A stretch of 64,000 nt of DNA from Sinotaia quadrata (lineage: Eukaryota; Mollusca; Gastropoda; Architaenioglossa; Viviparidae). Shown here one piece after another: positions 23,508 to 34,431 of the stretch (the first letter of the stretch is position 1; every line of letters starts with the position of its first letter). The position numbers were made by a program, and so were the translations under genes. The DNA lies in assembly GCA_028829895.1 (NCBI GenBank), contig CM054182.1, forward strand, positions 19,717,501 through 19,781,500, written 5' to 3'. The notes beneath the pieces are model-generated. The model saw nothing but the letters and a program-made list of their open reading frames with translations, searched no databases and was not told where the DNA came from.

Positions 23508-24918
23508 TCGTATTACAAGTGAGTTTTATTGGCCGGACATCACTGCCGATATCCGTAGATTCGTGTTAAGTTGCGACACATGCCAGAGAACACAGTCTAA
23601 AAATTCAATCAGACCCGCACCGTTAGGAGAGCCTGAACTGATCAGTGAACCCTACAAGCGCGTAGCATTGGATTTGATTGGGCCTATAATACCCACATCA
23701 ACGAGAGGTAATCGATACGTGCTGACCACTATTGATTACGCAACAAGATTCGCCGACGCAGTACCATTGAAAAATATTGATACTGAAACTGTCGCCGAAG
23801 CCCTTTTCGGTCTTTGGAGTCGTGTTGGAATTCCTACTGAAATTTTGACGGATCAGGGGAGTCAATTCATAGGCAACGTAATGAAGGAAGTAAATCGTTT
23901 ACTTTCCATCAAACATCTTACTTGCACACCATACCACCCCCAGGCAAATGGTCTGATTGAAAAATACAATGGGACATTAAAAACAGCACTTAAAAAGCTC
24001 GCCACAGATAAACCGAAAGACTGGGACAGATACATCCCTGCCCTACTATTTGCATATAGGGAGGTGCCACAATCTTCCACCGGGTTTTCACCATTTGAGC
24101 TGCTTTACGGACGTACTGTACGCGGACCGATGATGATTTTGAAGGCACTTTGGACTGATGAAAAGACAGATGACGAAGTTAAAACAACTTATACATATGT
24201 CACTGACTTAAGAAACCGTCTTGAAACTATAGGCAAGATAGCACGGGAAAACTTGACAATAGCTCAGTCTAGACAGGCAGAATATTACAATAAGCACACC
24301 AAACCTAGAGAATTTGAAGTTAACGACAAAGTGTTACTGTTGCTTCCTGAAGCACATAACAAACTTCAGATGAAATGGAAGGGGCCCTTTGTAGTTACCG
24401 CCAAGCTAGGGGGACTGAACTATAAGGTGCAGACAGGAAAGAGAGAAAAAATCTTTCATGTTAACCTACTCAAAAAGTACATAAGCCGTGAGGATCAAAC
24501 CACTCAAGCTGATTTTGTCGTAGCGACGATAGTTACAGAAGACGAGGGGGATACTGATTGCGTCACTGGTACTTTACCAAACTGTCCTCTACAGACGGAC
24601 GAAACTGTCAAAGACGTTAGGGTAAATGAAGCCTTGACAGAAAGACAGAAAAAAGAAGTGAATGAATTGCTTAATGAGTTCTCATCTACTCTGACAGACA
24701 AACCAGGGTTGACAGACTTAATAGAATTTTCACTGAAGCTGACTGACAACAAACCGATACGTTTGAAGCCGTATCCGTTGCCACACGCTAAGATAGATGA
24801 CGTTAGACGTGAGATTAAGACTATGCTAGATCTAGGGGTCATAGAGAAGACTGACAGTGCCTACGGATCACCCATCGTGTTGATTAAAAAACGTGATAAC
24901 TCGTTCCGTTTTGCGTAG
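23461..24918 (+). CDS. gag-pol: Integrase and start of reverse transcriptase (pol, second segment)
   Basis: The true continuation of the preceding frame starts near 23496; the first dozen codons of this frame are shadow. C38 and C41 complete the integrase zinc finger whose His pair lies in the previous segment. The catalytic core has D71 (in ALDLIGP), D131 (in LTDQGSQF) and E167 (in NGLIEKYNG). The last two are 35 residues apart, so the DD35E triad is intact. The C-terminal GPY/F module is at W306-K-G308-P-F310; no chromodomain follows. After an acidic linker, the N-terminal part of RT begins near residue 395 (PYPLPHAKIDDVRREIKTML). The frame ends at TAG 24916-24918 beside a T4 run at 24909-24912, and RT continues in another frame. 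Integrase thus lies upstream of RT. Normal function would be cDNA insertion with a 5-bp stagger, as the flanking duplication shows. Confidence 0.93.
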   Translation: MRVFLVHTWVYKKTTSRITSEFYWPDITADIRRFVLSCDTCQRTQSKNSIRPAPLGEPELISEPYKRVALDLIGPIIPTSTRGNRYVLTTIDYATRFADAVPLKNIDTETVAEALFGLWSRVGIPTEILTDQGSQFIGNVMKEVNRLLSIKHLTCTPYHPQANGLIEKYNGTLKTALKKLATDKPKDWDRYIPALLFAYREVPQSSTGFSPFELLYGRTVRGPMMILKALWTDEKTDDEVKTTYTYVTDLRNRLETIGKIARENLTIAQSRQAEYYNKHTKPREFEVNDKVLLLLPEAHNKLQMKWKGPFVVTAKLGGLNYKVQTGKREKIFHVNLLKKYISREDQTTQADFVVATIVTEDEGDTDCVTGTLPNCPLQTDETVKDVRVNEALTERQKKEVNELLNEFSSTLTDKPGLTDLIEFSLKLTDNKPIRLKPYPLPHAKIDDVRREIKTMLDLGVIEKTDSAYGSPIVLIKKRDNSFRFA

Positions 24919-24938
24919 ACTACCGCAAACTCAATCAA

Positions 24939-26009
24939 GTGACAGAGTTTTGTGCCGAACCTCTTCCTGATCCGGATCTCATCTTCACTAAGCTAGCTAA
25001 CGCTCATTACTATACCAAAATAGATTTGTCACGCGGTTTTTGGCAAATCAAGGTCAAGGACACTGATCGACACATACTAGCTTTCACTACACCAGTAGGA
25101 AACTACACATGGAAAGTTATGCCTTTCGGAGTTTCAAACGCTCCAAGCATTTTTTCTAAAATGATGCGGTCATTGTTAGAACCACTGTACGGACGTGGAG
25201 TTGAGAACTTCATGGATGACTTAATTCTAGGCACCCAGACATGGGAGGAGCACTTAACACTCTTACGAGATGTGCTAGCCAGATTAAAACAAGCCAACCT
25301 CACTGCCCGCCCTACGAAGTGTGAAATAGCACAATTCTCCTTAGACTTCTTGGGACACAAGTTGAGTCATGGAACTATGTCGCCAAGTGAAGCTAAGATA
25401 GCACAACTTAAGGACACTTCACAACCGCTAACAAAAACACAAGTTAGAAGTTTTCTTGGTCTTGCTAACTACTACAGAAAATTCGTACCAGATTTTAGTG
25501 CCATTGCATGTCCTCTGACTGACTTGACACGTAAGAATATGCCTACAAAAGTAGTGTGGACTGATGCATGCCAAAACGCTTTTGACACACTGAAATCTAG
25601 ACTGACTTCAGATTTAGTTGTTAAACTGCCAGATCTGACAAAACCATTCTTGTTAAGGACTGATGCTAGCAACACAGGATTAGGAGCAGTGTTATTACAA
25701 GAACACAATGACACCAAACACCCAGTTGCATATGCAAGCCGTAAACTCACAACTACTGAACAGAAATATTCCCCCAGTGAAAAGGAATGTCTTGCAATAG
25801 TTTGGGCCATAAAAAAGTTCGAAAACTATTTGTACGGAAAAACCTTTGTCATTGAGTGCGATCACCAGCCGTTGGCCTTTCTCGGACAGGCGCAATTTAC
25901 GAACAGCCGTTTAATGCGTTGGTCTTTGTTTCTGACACAGTATGACGCAAATATTCATTACATCAAAGGGTCTTTGAATGTTGGCGCAGATTACATGAGT
26001 CGTGCTTGA
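24939..26009 (+). CDS. gag-pol: Reverse transcriptase and RNase H (pol, third segment)
   Basis: 356 codons are counted from the first ATG, but homology to RT begins earlier in the same frame, near 24909 (VDYRKLNQ). This is an internal part of the polyprotein with no start of its own. RT has catalytic D29 (KIDLSRGFWQ) and the F-M-D93-D94 box. The connection segment (FLGLANYYRKF) leads to RNase H, with its four catalytic acidic residues in place: D242 (RTDASNTGLG), E283 (EKECLAIVW), D308 (ECDHQPL) and D351 (GADYMSRA). The segment ends at TGA 26007-26009, and no domain follows. Together the proteins would copy the element RNA into DNA. The frame difference from the preceding segment equals one base at the T4 run near 24909. 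Confidence 0.95.
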   Translation: MTEFCAEPLPDPDLIFTKLANAHYYTKIDLSRGFWQIKVKDTDRHILAFTTPVGNYTWKVMPFGVSNAPSIFSKMMRSLLEPLYGRGVENFMDDLILGTQTWEEHLTLLRDVLARLKQANLTARPTKCEIAQFSLDFLGHKLSHGTMSPSEAKIAQLKDTSQPLTKTQVRSFLGLANYYRKFVPDFSAIACPLTDLTRKNMPTKVVWTDACQNAFDTLKSRLTSDLVVKLPDLTKPFLLRTDASNTGLGAVLLQEHNDTKHPVAYASRKLTTTEQKYSPSEKECLAIVWAIKKFENYLYGKTFVIECDHQPLAFLGQAQFTNSRLMRWSLFLTQYDANIHYIKGSLNVGADYMSRA

Positions 26010-26219
26010 TGCCATCAAGTGCCGGTACTGATAGAATGTTGTTTAATCAATTAACTGAACCCTACGGATTCCTTCCTGTAAATATGAAATATAGTTGCAC
26101 ACTTTATTTCTAGGAATGTCGAAATTTTTTTTGTGTAAATTTTTCTTCATTGTGGACTTCTACATTTTATCATACATAATTTGTAGGAGGCATTTTATCT
26201 TTGGCAAGATAAACGCCTC
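26010..26219 (+). other. 3' untranslated part of the retrotransposon
   Basis: About 210 bp between the RNase H stop and the polypurine tract. A short frame here runs into the LTR and has no envelope-like features. The element therefore lacks env. Confidence 0.8.
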
Positions 26220-26232
26220 AAAAGCAAGGGGG
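26220..26232 (+). promoter_or_regulatory. polypurine tract
   Basis: AAAAGCAAGGGGG directly abuts the TG of the 3' LTR. This is the expected plus-strand primer for reverse transcription; a single C interrupts the purines. Confidence 0.85.
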
Positions 26233-27779
26233 TGTCACGAGTCTGATAAAAATGTCCGACCTGATGACCCACTTGCCTTGTTTACTTCAAATTCGAATAT
26301 TTGAAACCCTTGGCCCTTTGTTCAAAGCTTCCTTTTTCTAGGTGCTTCTAGAACAGGTCAAGATGTTATGTAACTTTAGGACCATTGTCCAGTTCTCGAA
26401 CCAACCACATGCTTTGCGAACAGTCACGTGATACGCAATATACCTTTCTATATATGTACCCACACGCTTCCGCTCCCTCACTTCGAGCACATTTTAGCTA
26501 ATTCCATCAGCTTACTCGGGTCGTGAGAGGCAGCCGGCGCCATAGAGAATCAAGGTACCCTTCGACTTCTCTCAAAGGTATCATTTTATTTAATAGTATT
26601 TGCCTAGGTATTGTTTAAGTATGTATTTGTGCTATGTATTATATGATTTCCATATACACTTGAGCATGGTTCAGAGAAATAGCTGAAAACCTATATGTTA
26701 CGGAATATAAATTTATTGTAACCATTTTTCCATTTCTGTACTTTAATTTATATTGTTTTAATTCACTAAGAGCCAGAATGCTGCGCTCGATATGAATTCT
26801 TCATGTAATTCAATTATTGCGTGTAATTTAAATTGTAAATTGTGAAGCGCTCTGTCGGCTTGAATTACCCCTTGTATGAACATTAATTTAACGTTGTATC
26901 TATTTTATTGCTTCATACGTCATGACTGTTAAATGGAACACATGTGAGACGATTATATTTTTTCTAAAATCTAATTGTAAGCGACGCGAAGTCGAAACTC
27001 TTTGTTCAGCGCATTTAATTGAGCCATGCCTAAGTAGGACCTGTTAGGTTGAGAATTATATCCAAACACGTTGCATCCACAGGTCGGCTCATGGTTCATG
27101 TTCACCCATGCCTCACCTGCATTAGCTTATTGGTGTAAGCGTGTCGAAATCCACTCTGAGGGCCATGCTGCAAAAATTCCAGTTCCTAGCCACTAACAAA
27201 GGGACATCATTCCTTATGCACCACGTGTGTCGTTAAAGGGGGACTGAGGGAACGAACCGGCATGACTGAGTGTTGAGACCAAGGATACAAGAATAGAGCT
27301 AAGTGCAAAATCAAGTGTACAGATCTCAAAGGAACACTTTTCTGGCAATTTAGATTGACAAAAATCAGGCATAGGCGCGTAAAGACAGAGTGAAGACTAT
27401 TCGCGTTGCATTCGATTTATTGTTAATTTGTTAAACTTTATTAAATCTTATTTTCTTGTTAATACCTCTTAGTAGTTGATTTCTATGCACAATAGACCAA
27501 TTAGATTAATTCTTAGATTTGAATGGGGGCGGATGAGCAGAAAGATTGATGACGAGTGCATATTAATTTAGAGGGACTTAACTGTTTTCAAATCTAGCTA
27601 AAAGTTCGCAGTTTATTAGTCTGTAAATTTGTCGTCTGAACTACAAGACGCACTTTTAATTAGTCAGATAATAAATTGAGCAACCAGTCTGCGTAGAATA
27701 TGAGAGGAAGAACTAATTATATTTAAAGTCTTTTAATTATTCTAAGCAGGGTCTTTAAATAAATACTGGAAACGTAACA
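26233..27779 (+). repeat. 3' LTR
   Basis: 1547 bp, same length as the 5' LTR and without visible differences from it. AATAAA at 27670-27675 is the better-placed polyadenylation signal; a second at 27758-27763 lies only 16 bp from the end. Confidence 0.97.
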
Positions 27780-27784
27780 GTTTG
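27780..27784. repeat. retrotransposon target-site duplication, right copy
   Basis: GTTTG, matching 19469-19473. Confidence 0.93.
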
Positions 27785-27830
27785 ATTGCGTGTTAGGATG
27801 CATGTTTTTCTCTAGTTTGTTTGCGCTATA

Positions 27831-28135
27831 CTGCTTGTTAATGTATTGTTTGGTGTTCGTTTTCATTCTGTACTGCTTGTTAATGTTTGGTTTTGGTGTT
27901 TGTTTTCATTCTATACTGCTTGTTAATGTATTGTTTGGTGTTCGTTTTCATTCTATACTGCTTGTTAATGTTTGGTGTGGGTGTTTGTTTTCATTCTGTA
28001 CTGCTTGTTAATGTATTGTTTGGTGTTTGTTTTCATTCTGTACTGCTTGTTAATGTATTGTTTGGTGTTTGTTTTCATTCTGTACTGCTTGTTAATGTTT
28101 GGTGTGGGTGTTTGTTTTCATTCTATACTGCTGTA
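27831..28135. repeat. 42/43-bp minisatellite
   Basis: CTGCTTGTTAATG recurs at 27831, 27873, 27916, 27958, 28001, 28043, 28085 and, truncated, 28128. The spacing alternates between 42 and 43 because a TATTGTTTGG form and a TTTGGTGTGGG form alternate. The retrotransposon ends only 51 bp to the left. Confidence 0.95.
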
Positions 28136-28271
28136 CTTTGTTTCTTATTTTGTTTTGTGCTACATTATATTTTATTTTATCATGCATTTATTTATTTTGT
28201 TGTGCTGTATATTTATGTGGGCAAAAAGTGAACTTTATTTTAGAGTTCCAGTTCTCACCTGTTAGATTTGT

Positions 28272-28298
28272 TAAAATAGATAGATAGGTAGGTAGGGA

Positions 28299-28370
<72 letters not shown>

Positions 28371-28415
28371 CAGAGAGACAGAGAGAGAGACAGAGAGACA
28401 GAGACAGAGAGAGAC

Positions 28416-28474
<59 letters not shown>

Positions 28475-28489
28475 GAGAGACAGAGAGAC

Positions 28490-28520
<31 letters not shown>

Positions 28521-28555
28521 CAGAGACAGAGAGAGACAGAGAGAGAGAGAGATCA
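28272..28555 (+). repeat. GATA/GGTA and (GA)n/GACAGA microsatellite
   Basis: A short GATAGATAGGTAGG start grades into about 40 bp of pure GA and then a mosaic of GAGA and GACAGA blocks to 28552. Confidence 0.97.
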
Positions 28556-28974
28556 CTTTGAGAGTCCATATTTTAAAACTAATCAAGTAACGTTGAATGC
28601 TGCCTGATGGAATAATGTTTATTAATCCTGATACAAAAAACCACACCCTCGAGTATATTGCGTACTTGAACACGCACGCAGTGATATAAAAATTATTCGC
28701 ACACTAGAAATCAGACACACTTTGATGCTCTAACCTGGCAGTAACGTTCGCAGTTGGCTATCGTTACGACAGAACCACTTTAGTGTCCTTGCCTGCAATG
28801 CCAGAAATTGTCTTGAATGTCACCTCTCGTTACCACTGTACAAAAAACAGAGTTAGCCTGAAGGACACACGGAGGACGATTACGTCAGAAGAGAAAAGTA
28901 GACGGCACGCCGGGCTGCAACGAGCGGCGTGTCTTGGATTAAAAATATAGCAGACCGTGTAGTGCAAGTACCAA
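28556..28974. other. unique DNA, no gene seen
   Basis: No open frame or repeat of note between the GA array and the 39-bp array. Confidence 0.5.
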
Positions 28975-29370
28975 ACAGTACAACATCACAGTTATAAGAG
29001 AAACCGGACAGCGTGTATTTCAACATCACAGTGGTAAGAGTACCGGACAGCATGCATTTCAACATCACAGTGGTAAGAGTACCGGACAGCATGCATTTCA
29101 ACATCACAATGCTAAGACAACCGGATAGCATGCATTTCAACATCACAATGCTAAGACAACCGGACAGCATGCATTTCAACATCACAAGCTAAGACAACCA
29201 GATAGCATGCATTTCAACATCACAGTGCTAAGACAACCGGACAGCATGCATTTCAACATCACAGTGCTAAGACAACCGGACAGTATGCATTTCAACGCCA
29301 CAATGCTAAGAGAACCAGACAGCATGCATTTCAACATCTCAGTCCTAAGAGTACTGGACAACATATATAT
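28975..29370. repeat. 39-bp minisatellite
   Basis: About ten copies of a 39-bp unit containing GGACAGCATGCATTTCAACA. The middle copies differ by one or two bases and the first and last are diverged. Being a multiple of three, the minus strand reads an open repeat with MLKCMLSG; this is a by-product. Confidence 0.95.
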
Positions 29371-29714
29371 AATAATGAAATAACGACAGCTTTGATCATT
29401 TCAAAAGAATTAGGTGTAGAGATAAAGAAGCAACACCCTTTGCAGTCTAAGGGGAGAATTTGAATCGTCAATCGTCAATGAAATTTGTTGACTTTAGCTA
29501 ATCAGAAACTTTCTTTTGAAACCAACAACGTCATATTCCACCTTCCACACCCCACGTCTCGCGAATAGGAAACACACCGATCTTCATAAAGGAAGCAAAT
29601 TGCGAGAATTAAACTGCAGCTTGTTAGTGCATAAAACTCTCTTCGAGAGGACTGTTATGTTTAACGTTGCCAAATCTAATTACGCTGCTCCACTAACCGT
29701 GAAATCAGAAGTGC
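29371..29714. other. unique AT-rich DNA, nothing seen
   Basis: Only short frames. Confidence 0.5.
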
Positions 29715-29860
29715 AGGTATGGGCTCCCAATGGTTAGAGCTGCACTGCGAGTTGTTCGAGCCCCGAGCAGAGAGGAGCACTTCACTTCGGCATCAACTTC
29801 CGCATGGTGCAAGTATTTCCATCCTTTTTTTTCTCAAGAGACACACAGCTGAGATTGTAT
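29715..29860 (+). mobile_element. possible tRNA-derived SINE fragment
   Basis: GGGCTCCCAATGGTTAGAGC at 29721-29740 resembles an RNA polymerase III A box, and GTTGTTCGAGCCCC at about 29751-29764 resembles a B box (GTTCGANNC). The interval of about 32 bp is a little short for a tRNA, and the sequence does not fold into a convincing tRNA by eye. A T-rich stretch follows near 29825. A decayed SINE head is the best explanation. One copy alone cannot prove it. Confidence 0.35.
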
Positions 29861-30849
29861 CTCTTTGTCTGGAACACAAAGAACGGTAACAATTCCTCTA
29901 CTCGTGTCATCGATCATAAGAAATATTCTTTATAGCCTTTTGGGTTGTTGCTGCTTTCGTTTAAGGGTGCAATTAACTTCAGCAACAGTAAAAGAAAGAA
30001 GAGAGCAGTTAATCATCTGACTTCAGATTACGAATTGTGCTCGTTTTCTAATCTTTTCGGCCGACATATTTATGGACTCTGACTTACCTTTCACTTCGAA
30101 GAATAAAAAAAAGATTAAGTTTCTACTAACATCATAATTAATTTGAAACGCTTTACACACGGGCTTCTTCACTCTTGTTTACTCTCTCGCTCTCTCAAAA
30201 ATCCCCCACCCCACCCACACACAAACATAATCCTCCACTGAACTGTGAAATCTAAATTTAAATGATTGTGCTTGTGGCATCGGAATGTTTGTATTTTAAT
30301 TCATAAAATTAATTTTGCAATTAACTCCACTCTCTCCTTAAATCAAATTACTCTATGTAAACATAATATTCACAGGTGCGTAACTAAATGCTGAAATTGT
30401 GAAAGAGACCCCCCAACTTCACTGGGGTAGTTTTGTCCAAAACGTGTGAGCTTGAGATCTGGTCTACGTCAGTGCAGCATCCGAGCACAAAACAGATGTT
30501 CTGTTGCATGTTCATTAATTAGCTTATCGCGGCCTAATGCTCATGTTGAGGTTCATACACGTTACTTCTATCACGTCCGTATCACGCGCAGCGCTGACTT
30601 CTGACCTACTTAATGGGCGGGCATTTAAGTGATGTAATAATAGCGTCACCGGGTGGTGGGCAAGGTGCTGACAGTTACGTTCGGCGCAACAGTGGCTCGT
30701 GGGTGGTAGGATTAACGTTAGGCTATACATAATTTGTCACCTATTGTCTACAGCTTCCACGTGACTCGAGTATAGGCTAAAGGACAATTGCAATCTGAAT
30801 CAAGAATAATTACAGAAAATTATTCCTCATAAGGTAAAGCTGCTGGATT

Positions 30850-30851
<2 letters not shown>
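29861..30851. other. unique DNA, no gene seen
   Basis: A GC-richer patch at 30530-30730 has a 68-codon minus-strand frame without recognisable domain. Otherwise AT-rich. Confidence 0.45.
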
Positions 30852-30916
<65 letters not shown>

Positions 30917-30957
30917 TGTGTGTGTGTGTGTCTGTGTGTGTGTGTGTGTGTGCGTAC
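30852..30957 (+). repeat. (GT)n microsatellite
   Basis: About 50 GT units with single interruptions (GTAT, GTCT), ending GTGCGTACGTG. Confidence 0.98.
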
Positions 30958-31189
30958 GTGCATATAAGTGCGTGCATATAATTTTCCAGCTACAATTCGC
31001 CATGCTTTCTGGTGTCTTAAATTCAATTTAATATTGATAAACATAATATTAATAATGAAAAGTATTAGATTAAGTTATTTTTTATTAAAATGTCTCTGGG
31101 AGCTGCATATTAAAAATTTCGCATATACTATACTGCACAATCTGTATATAAACTACTGAAATGCAAGATAATATAAGTGAAATAATAAA

Positions 31190-31545
31190 TCACTTTTTGA
31201 AACTTCACTGAGAATGATGGATACAGGTTTTAAAACTTCACTATGAAAATGATGAATACAGGTTTTAAAACATTACTATGACAATGACGAATACAGGTTT
31301 TAAAACATTACTATGACAATGATGAATACAGGTTTTAAAACTTCACTATGAGAATGATGAATACAGGTTTTTAAACTTCAATATGAGAATGATGAATACA
31401 GGTTTTTATACTTCACTATGATAATGATGAATACAGGTTTTAAAACATTACTATGAGAATGATGAATACAGGTTTTTAAACTTCACTATAAGAATGATGA
31501 ATACAGGTTTTTATACTTCACTATGAGAATAATGAATGGTCATTT
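31190..31545. repeat. 35-bp minisatellite
   Basis: About ten copies of a unit containing GATGAATACAGGTTTTAAAA and CTTCACTATGA at a 35-bp period. Confidence 0.95.
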
Positions 31546-33849
31546 ACAATTTCGCACCAGTTAACTTACATTTTCAAATACAATATTTAAAAAGAATATC
31601 AATTAATAAATCATTATTTTACCTAGATTAACAAACAGCTTTAGTTAAAAATTAGTGAATGCAAGAATAGAATTTTAAAAAATAGTCTTAAGCCTACCAG
31701 TACATATTTATCTCCCTTATGAGTCCTTGGTCTCCTTACTATTTCATGAGTGTAATGGATTTGACACCATTTCCTCCACAATGATAAGAAGACAGAATAA
31801 ATCTAAATATCCCCACCCCACCCCCTTAATTCCTTGCTTGGTTCACTTATTGGCCATACTGTAGTGGTCCCACATCAGGTACGTCACAATTATGTTAGGA
31901 ATTCTGATTGGTCACTTATTTCTCACACCGACCTTCAACCCTAGGCACAATAACCAGTTTAATCACCAATATGTCTCAGTGATTTACACTACAGGTTATG
32001 TTTCTAATGTCGGTTCTACTCATGGTTTCATATATTCGAATGCATATTCACGCACACATGAATATCACGCAAATGAAGAACAAAGTAAACACATGCATGA
32101 TAAGACGTGATGGTATTATGTATACATAAGTGAGACTGAATTATGCACACATCAATGAGAACATGAGACTGACTTAAGATATGAAGGTTGTCATATGTGG
32201 GATTATTTTAATGATCCTGTTACAGCATTAAAAATCCGAATTATTAATTATGAATCTAGTTTTAAAACTGATAACAGCACCATACCTAAGTTACTCTTCC
32301 AGCCACTATGTCCTACTGCTTAAATGTAAGTGACAATCCATTCAATAAAGCAACAAGTACATTAGTTGCACTTGCTTTCTAGGGTCAGTGATGCTATTTC
32401 TCCCTCTTGATTAATTATTAATTATTCATCCATTTACGGCTTGCCTCAGCCAATCCCAATTAATGGTCATTCTAAAAGAACTAATTAAAGAGATAAACAT
32501 AAGAAGAAAATTTTAATAATATGAACAATAAAAAAAAAGTAACTTCAAGTTACAAATGAATACAAATGAGCGCGTGTATCTTAACCGCCACTCCCCCACG
32601 CTCCTATCAGTTCAAAAGTGAGTTTATAGGGTCACACTGTCATTGGCGAATGACTTCGAGTTTCAAGTACTTAACTCCTTTCCTCCAGTGAAAAACAGTA
32701 GTGACTTGTGCTGCCAGAATCTATGTTCACATGATCTCCACTTTGATGATGAAGCTTCCCTTTAGGACTGCAAACTACGTCATAGACGAGATATCTGGAT
32801 CAAATTGAGCTTCAGATCAAGATGTTCACTGGAACATGCTAAACATTCTGTGTTCTTGCATTCACAATGTAACCTCTTGATGGCCATTAATGTGATGTTT
32901 AGGCAATAAATTTCACCACCTAACTATTTTAACCAAGTCTGCCTACATCATGGGCAGAACTCAAATGCCCACTCACTGCCATGGTGTGTCAAGTAAACTT
33001 CACCCATCCCTCTACAACCAATCCTCAATCCTTCTGGACTCAAGGGTCCTCTCGAATGTTTTAACCTAATTCTTTTTGCATTTTGCATGAGGTGCAAAAC
33101 ATTCAATATGGCTGACTACACAGCTAACCAAAATCATATCTTCAACGCGTGTATCAATAGCGCGGGAAATGAGACAAGTCAGCACAAAGCAGGTCAAGCT
33201 GAAAACAAATGACAAACTTAACTGCCGTAAGTTTCTTATTAGTAGATTTTCAATGTCCTAAGGTGCTCTCACTAATTAACTGTCATTAAGCTATTGTCAC
33301 CATTGTATCTTGTGGGGGATACTTCATAAACTTCACTTTTGCATATTGTGTCTTACGGTACTTGTCGCAAAGTTCTCAGCTATGCGTGGTATTATTCTGA
33401 GAGTACGGACACTCGCCCGCTGCTCCACTCCTCTCTGTAGCCTCTACATGTTTACAGAAGTGTAGAACACAAGATCTCCATTCTTGGGTACGTTTCATTG
33501 TCGGGTCCCATCCCTAAATACATGTCTAATCTCACGCATGTACAGCAATGCTAAACGCTTAAGTTTATCGTCTGAAACGCATTTTCTACATGCCGAAAGC
33601 AAATTTCAGGTCAAACGGTAATCGTTTATTTGCTTATCAGTATCTATTCGCCTGGAAGTTTTGCTGCCTTTCCAGAAGAAAGACACAAGATAGGTCGACC
33701 GTTTTGGAAGACGGCTTTCCAGACATAACTTTCACAGCAAAACGTAACACTTCTTTCAAAGTGGTTACGCATTCACACTGAGTGAGTATTGGGTATTCAC
33801 ACCGGACATTGGCAAATTCATTATATTTGTGTCGTTTTCTAAAATTTTT
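31546..33849. other. unique AT-rich DNA, no gene seen
   Basis: No frame over about 75 codons and no repeat structure. 32560-33200 is less AT-rich but has no recognisable exon. Confidence 0.5.
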
Positions 33850-34146
33850 TATAGATAGACAGACAGACAGACAGACGGACTGACGGATGGATAGATGGAT
33901 GGATGGATGAACGAACGGATGTATAGACAAGCATAGATAGATAGATAGATAGGTAGATAGATAGATAGATAGAGACGGACAGATGGATGGACGAATGAAC
34001 GGATGGATGGATAGACAATCATAGATAGATAGATATGTAGGTAGGTAGGTAGATAGGTAGATATGTAGGTAGGTAGGAAGATAGGTAGGTATGTAGATAG
34101 GTAGGTAGTAGATAGGTAGGTAGATAGGTAGGTAGGTAGGTAGGTA
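33850..34146 (+). repeat. mosaic GATA/GACA/GATG/GGTA microsatellite
   Basis: Tetranucleotide blocks alternate: GACA, GACGG and GATG first, then GATA, a second GACGG/GATG block near 33973-34015, and finally GGTA with GTATGTAG. Minus-strand frames reading [10 protein letters not shown] come from the periodicity. Confidence 0.97.
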
Positions 34147-34431
34147 GAATATGGCACACGAAATGCGCATTCTTAATACTATTAAAAAAATTACAGCTTG
34201 ATATATACATCTCTCTGCCTAAATTATAGTGATTACAATTCTAATTCCATTTCAACCCAGCCCGAACCCTTACCCACCACAGACAATAAGTCTGCTCTTT
34301 GTTTTCACCTGAAAATTACAGCAGATGTAATGTCGATTACTGCAATCGCTTATGGCTTCTTTCTTTGCAACGAAGCGTGAAAATCAGCAATATTAATGTG
34401 CGATATCGTGAGATTACCTTTGTGTCACAAA

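Larger units (their letters stand above)
19474..27779 (+). mobile_element. full-length Gmr1-like Ty3/gypsy LTR retrotransposon
   Basis: An 8306-bp element with two 1547-bp LTRs in direct orientation, both TGTCAC...GTAACA. They sit exactly 6759 bp apart at both ends, and I found no difference between them line by line. A perfect GTTTG target duplication flanks it. Between the LTRs lie a candidate tRNA primer site, a 0.6-kb leader, a gag-pol region (21639-26009) and a polypurine tract. Domain order is coiled coil, capsid, zinc knuckle, protease, integrase, RT, RNase H. Integrase before RT is the Ty1/copia order, but the LDLIGP and GPF integrase motifs, the FMDD RT box and the capsid are of Ty3/gypsy type. 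This combination defines the Gmr1-like group. There is no env-like frame between RNase H and the 3' LTR. Two one-base frame breaks split pol. Identical LTRs and an intact duplication point to a recent insertion. Confidence 0.96.

Noticed and set aside
26095..26304. Possible env-like frame after RNase H
   Set aside because: 69 codons, crossing into the LTR, with no glycosylation cluster, cleavage site or clear transmembrane design. The element lacks env.
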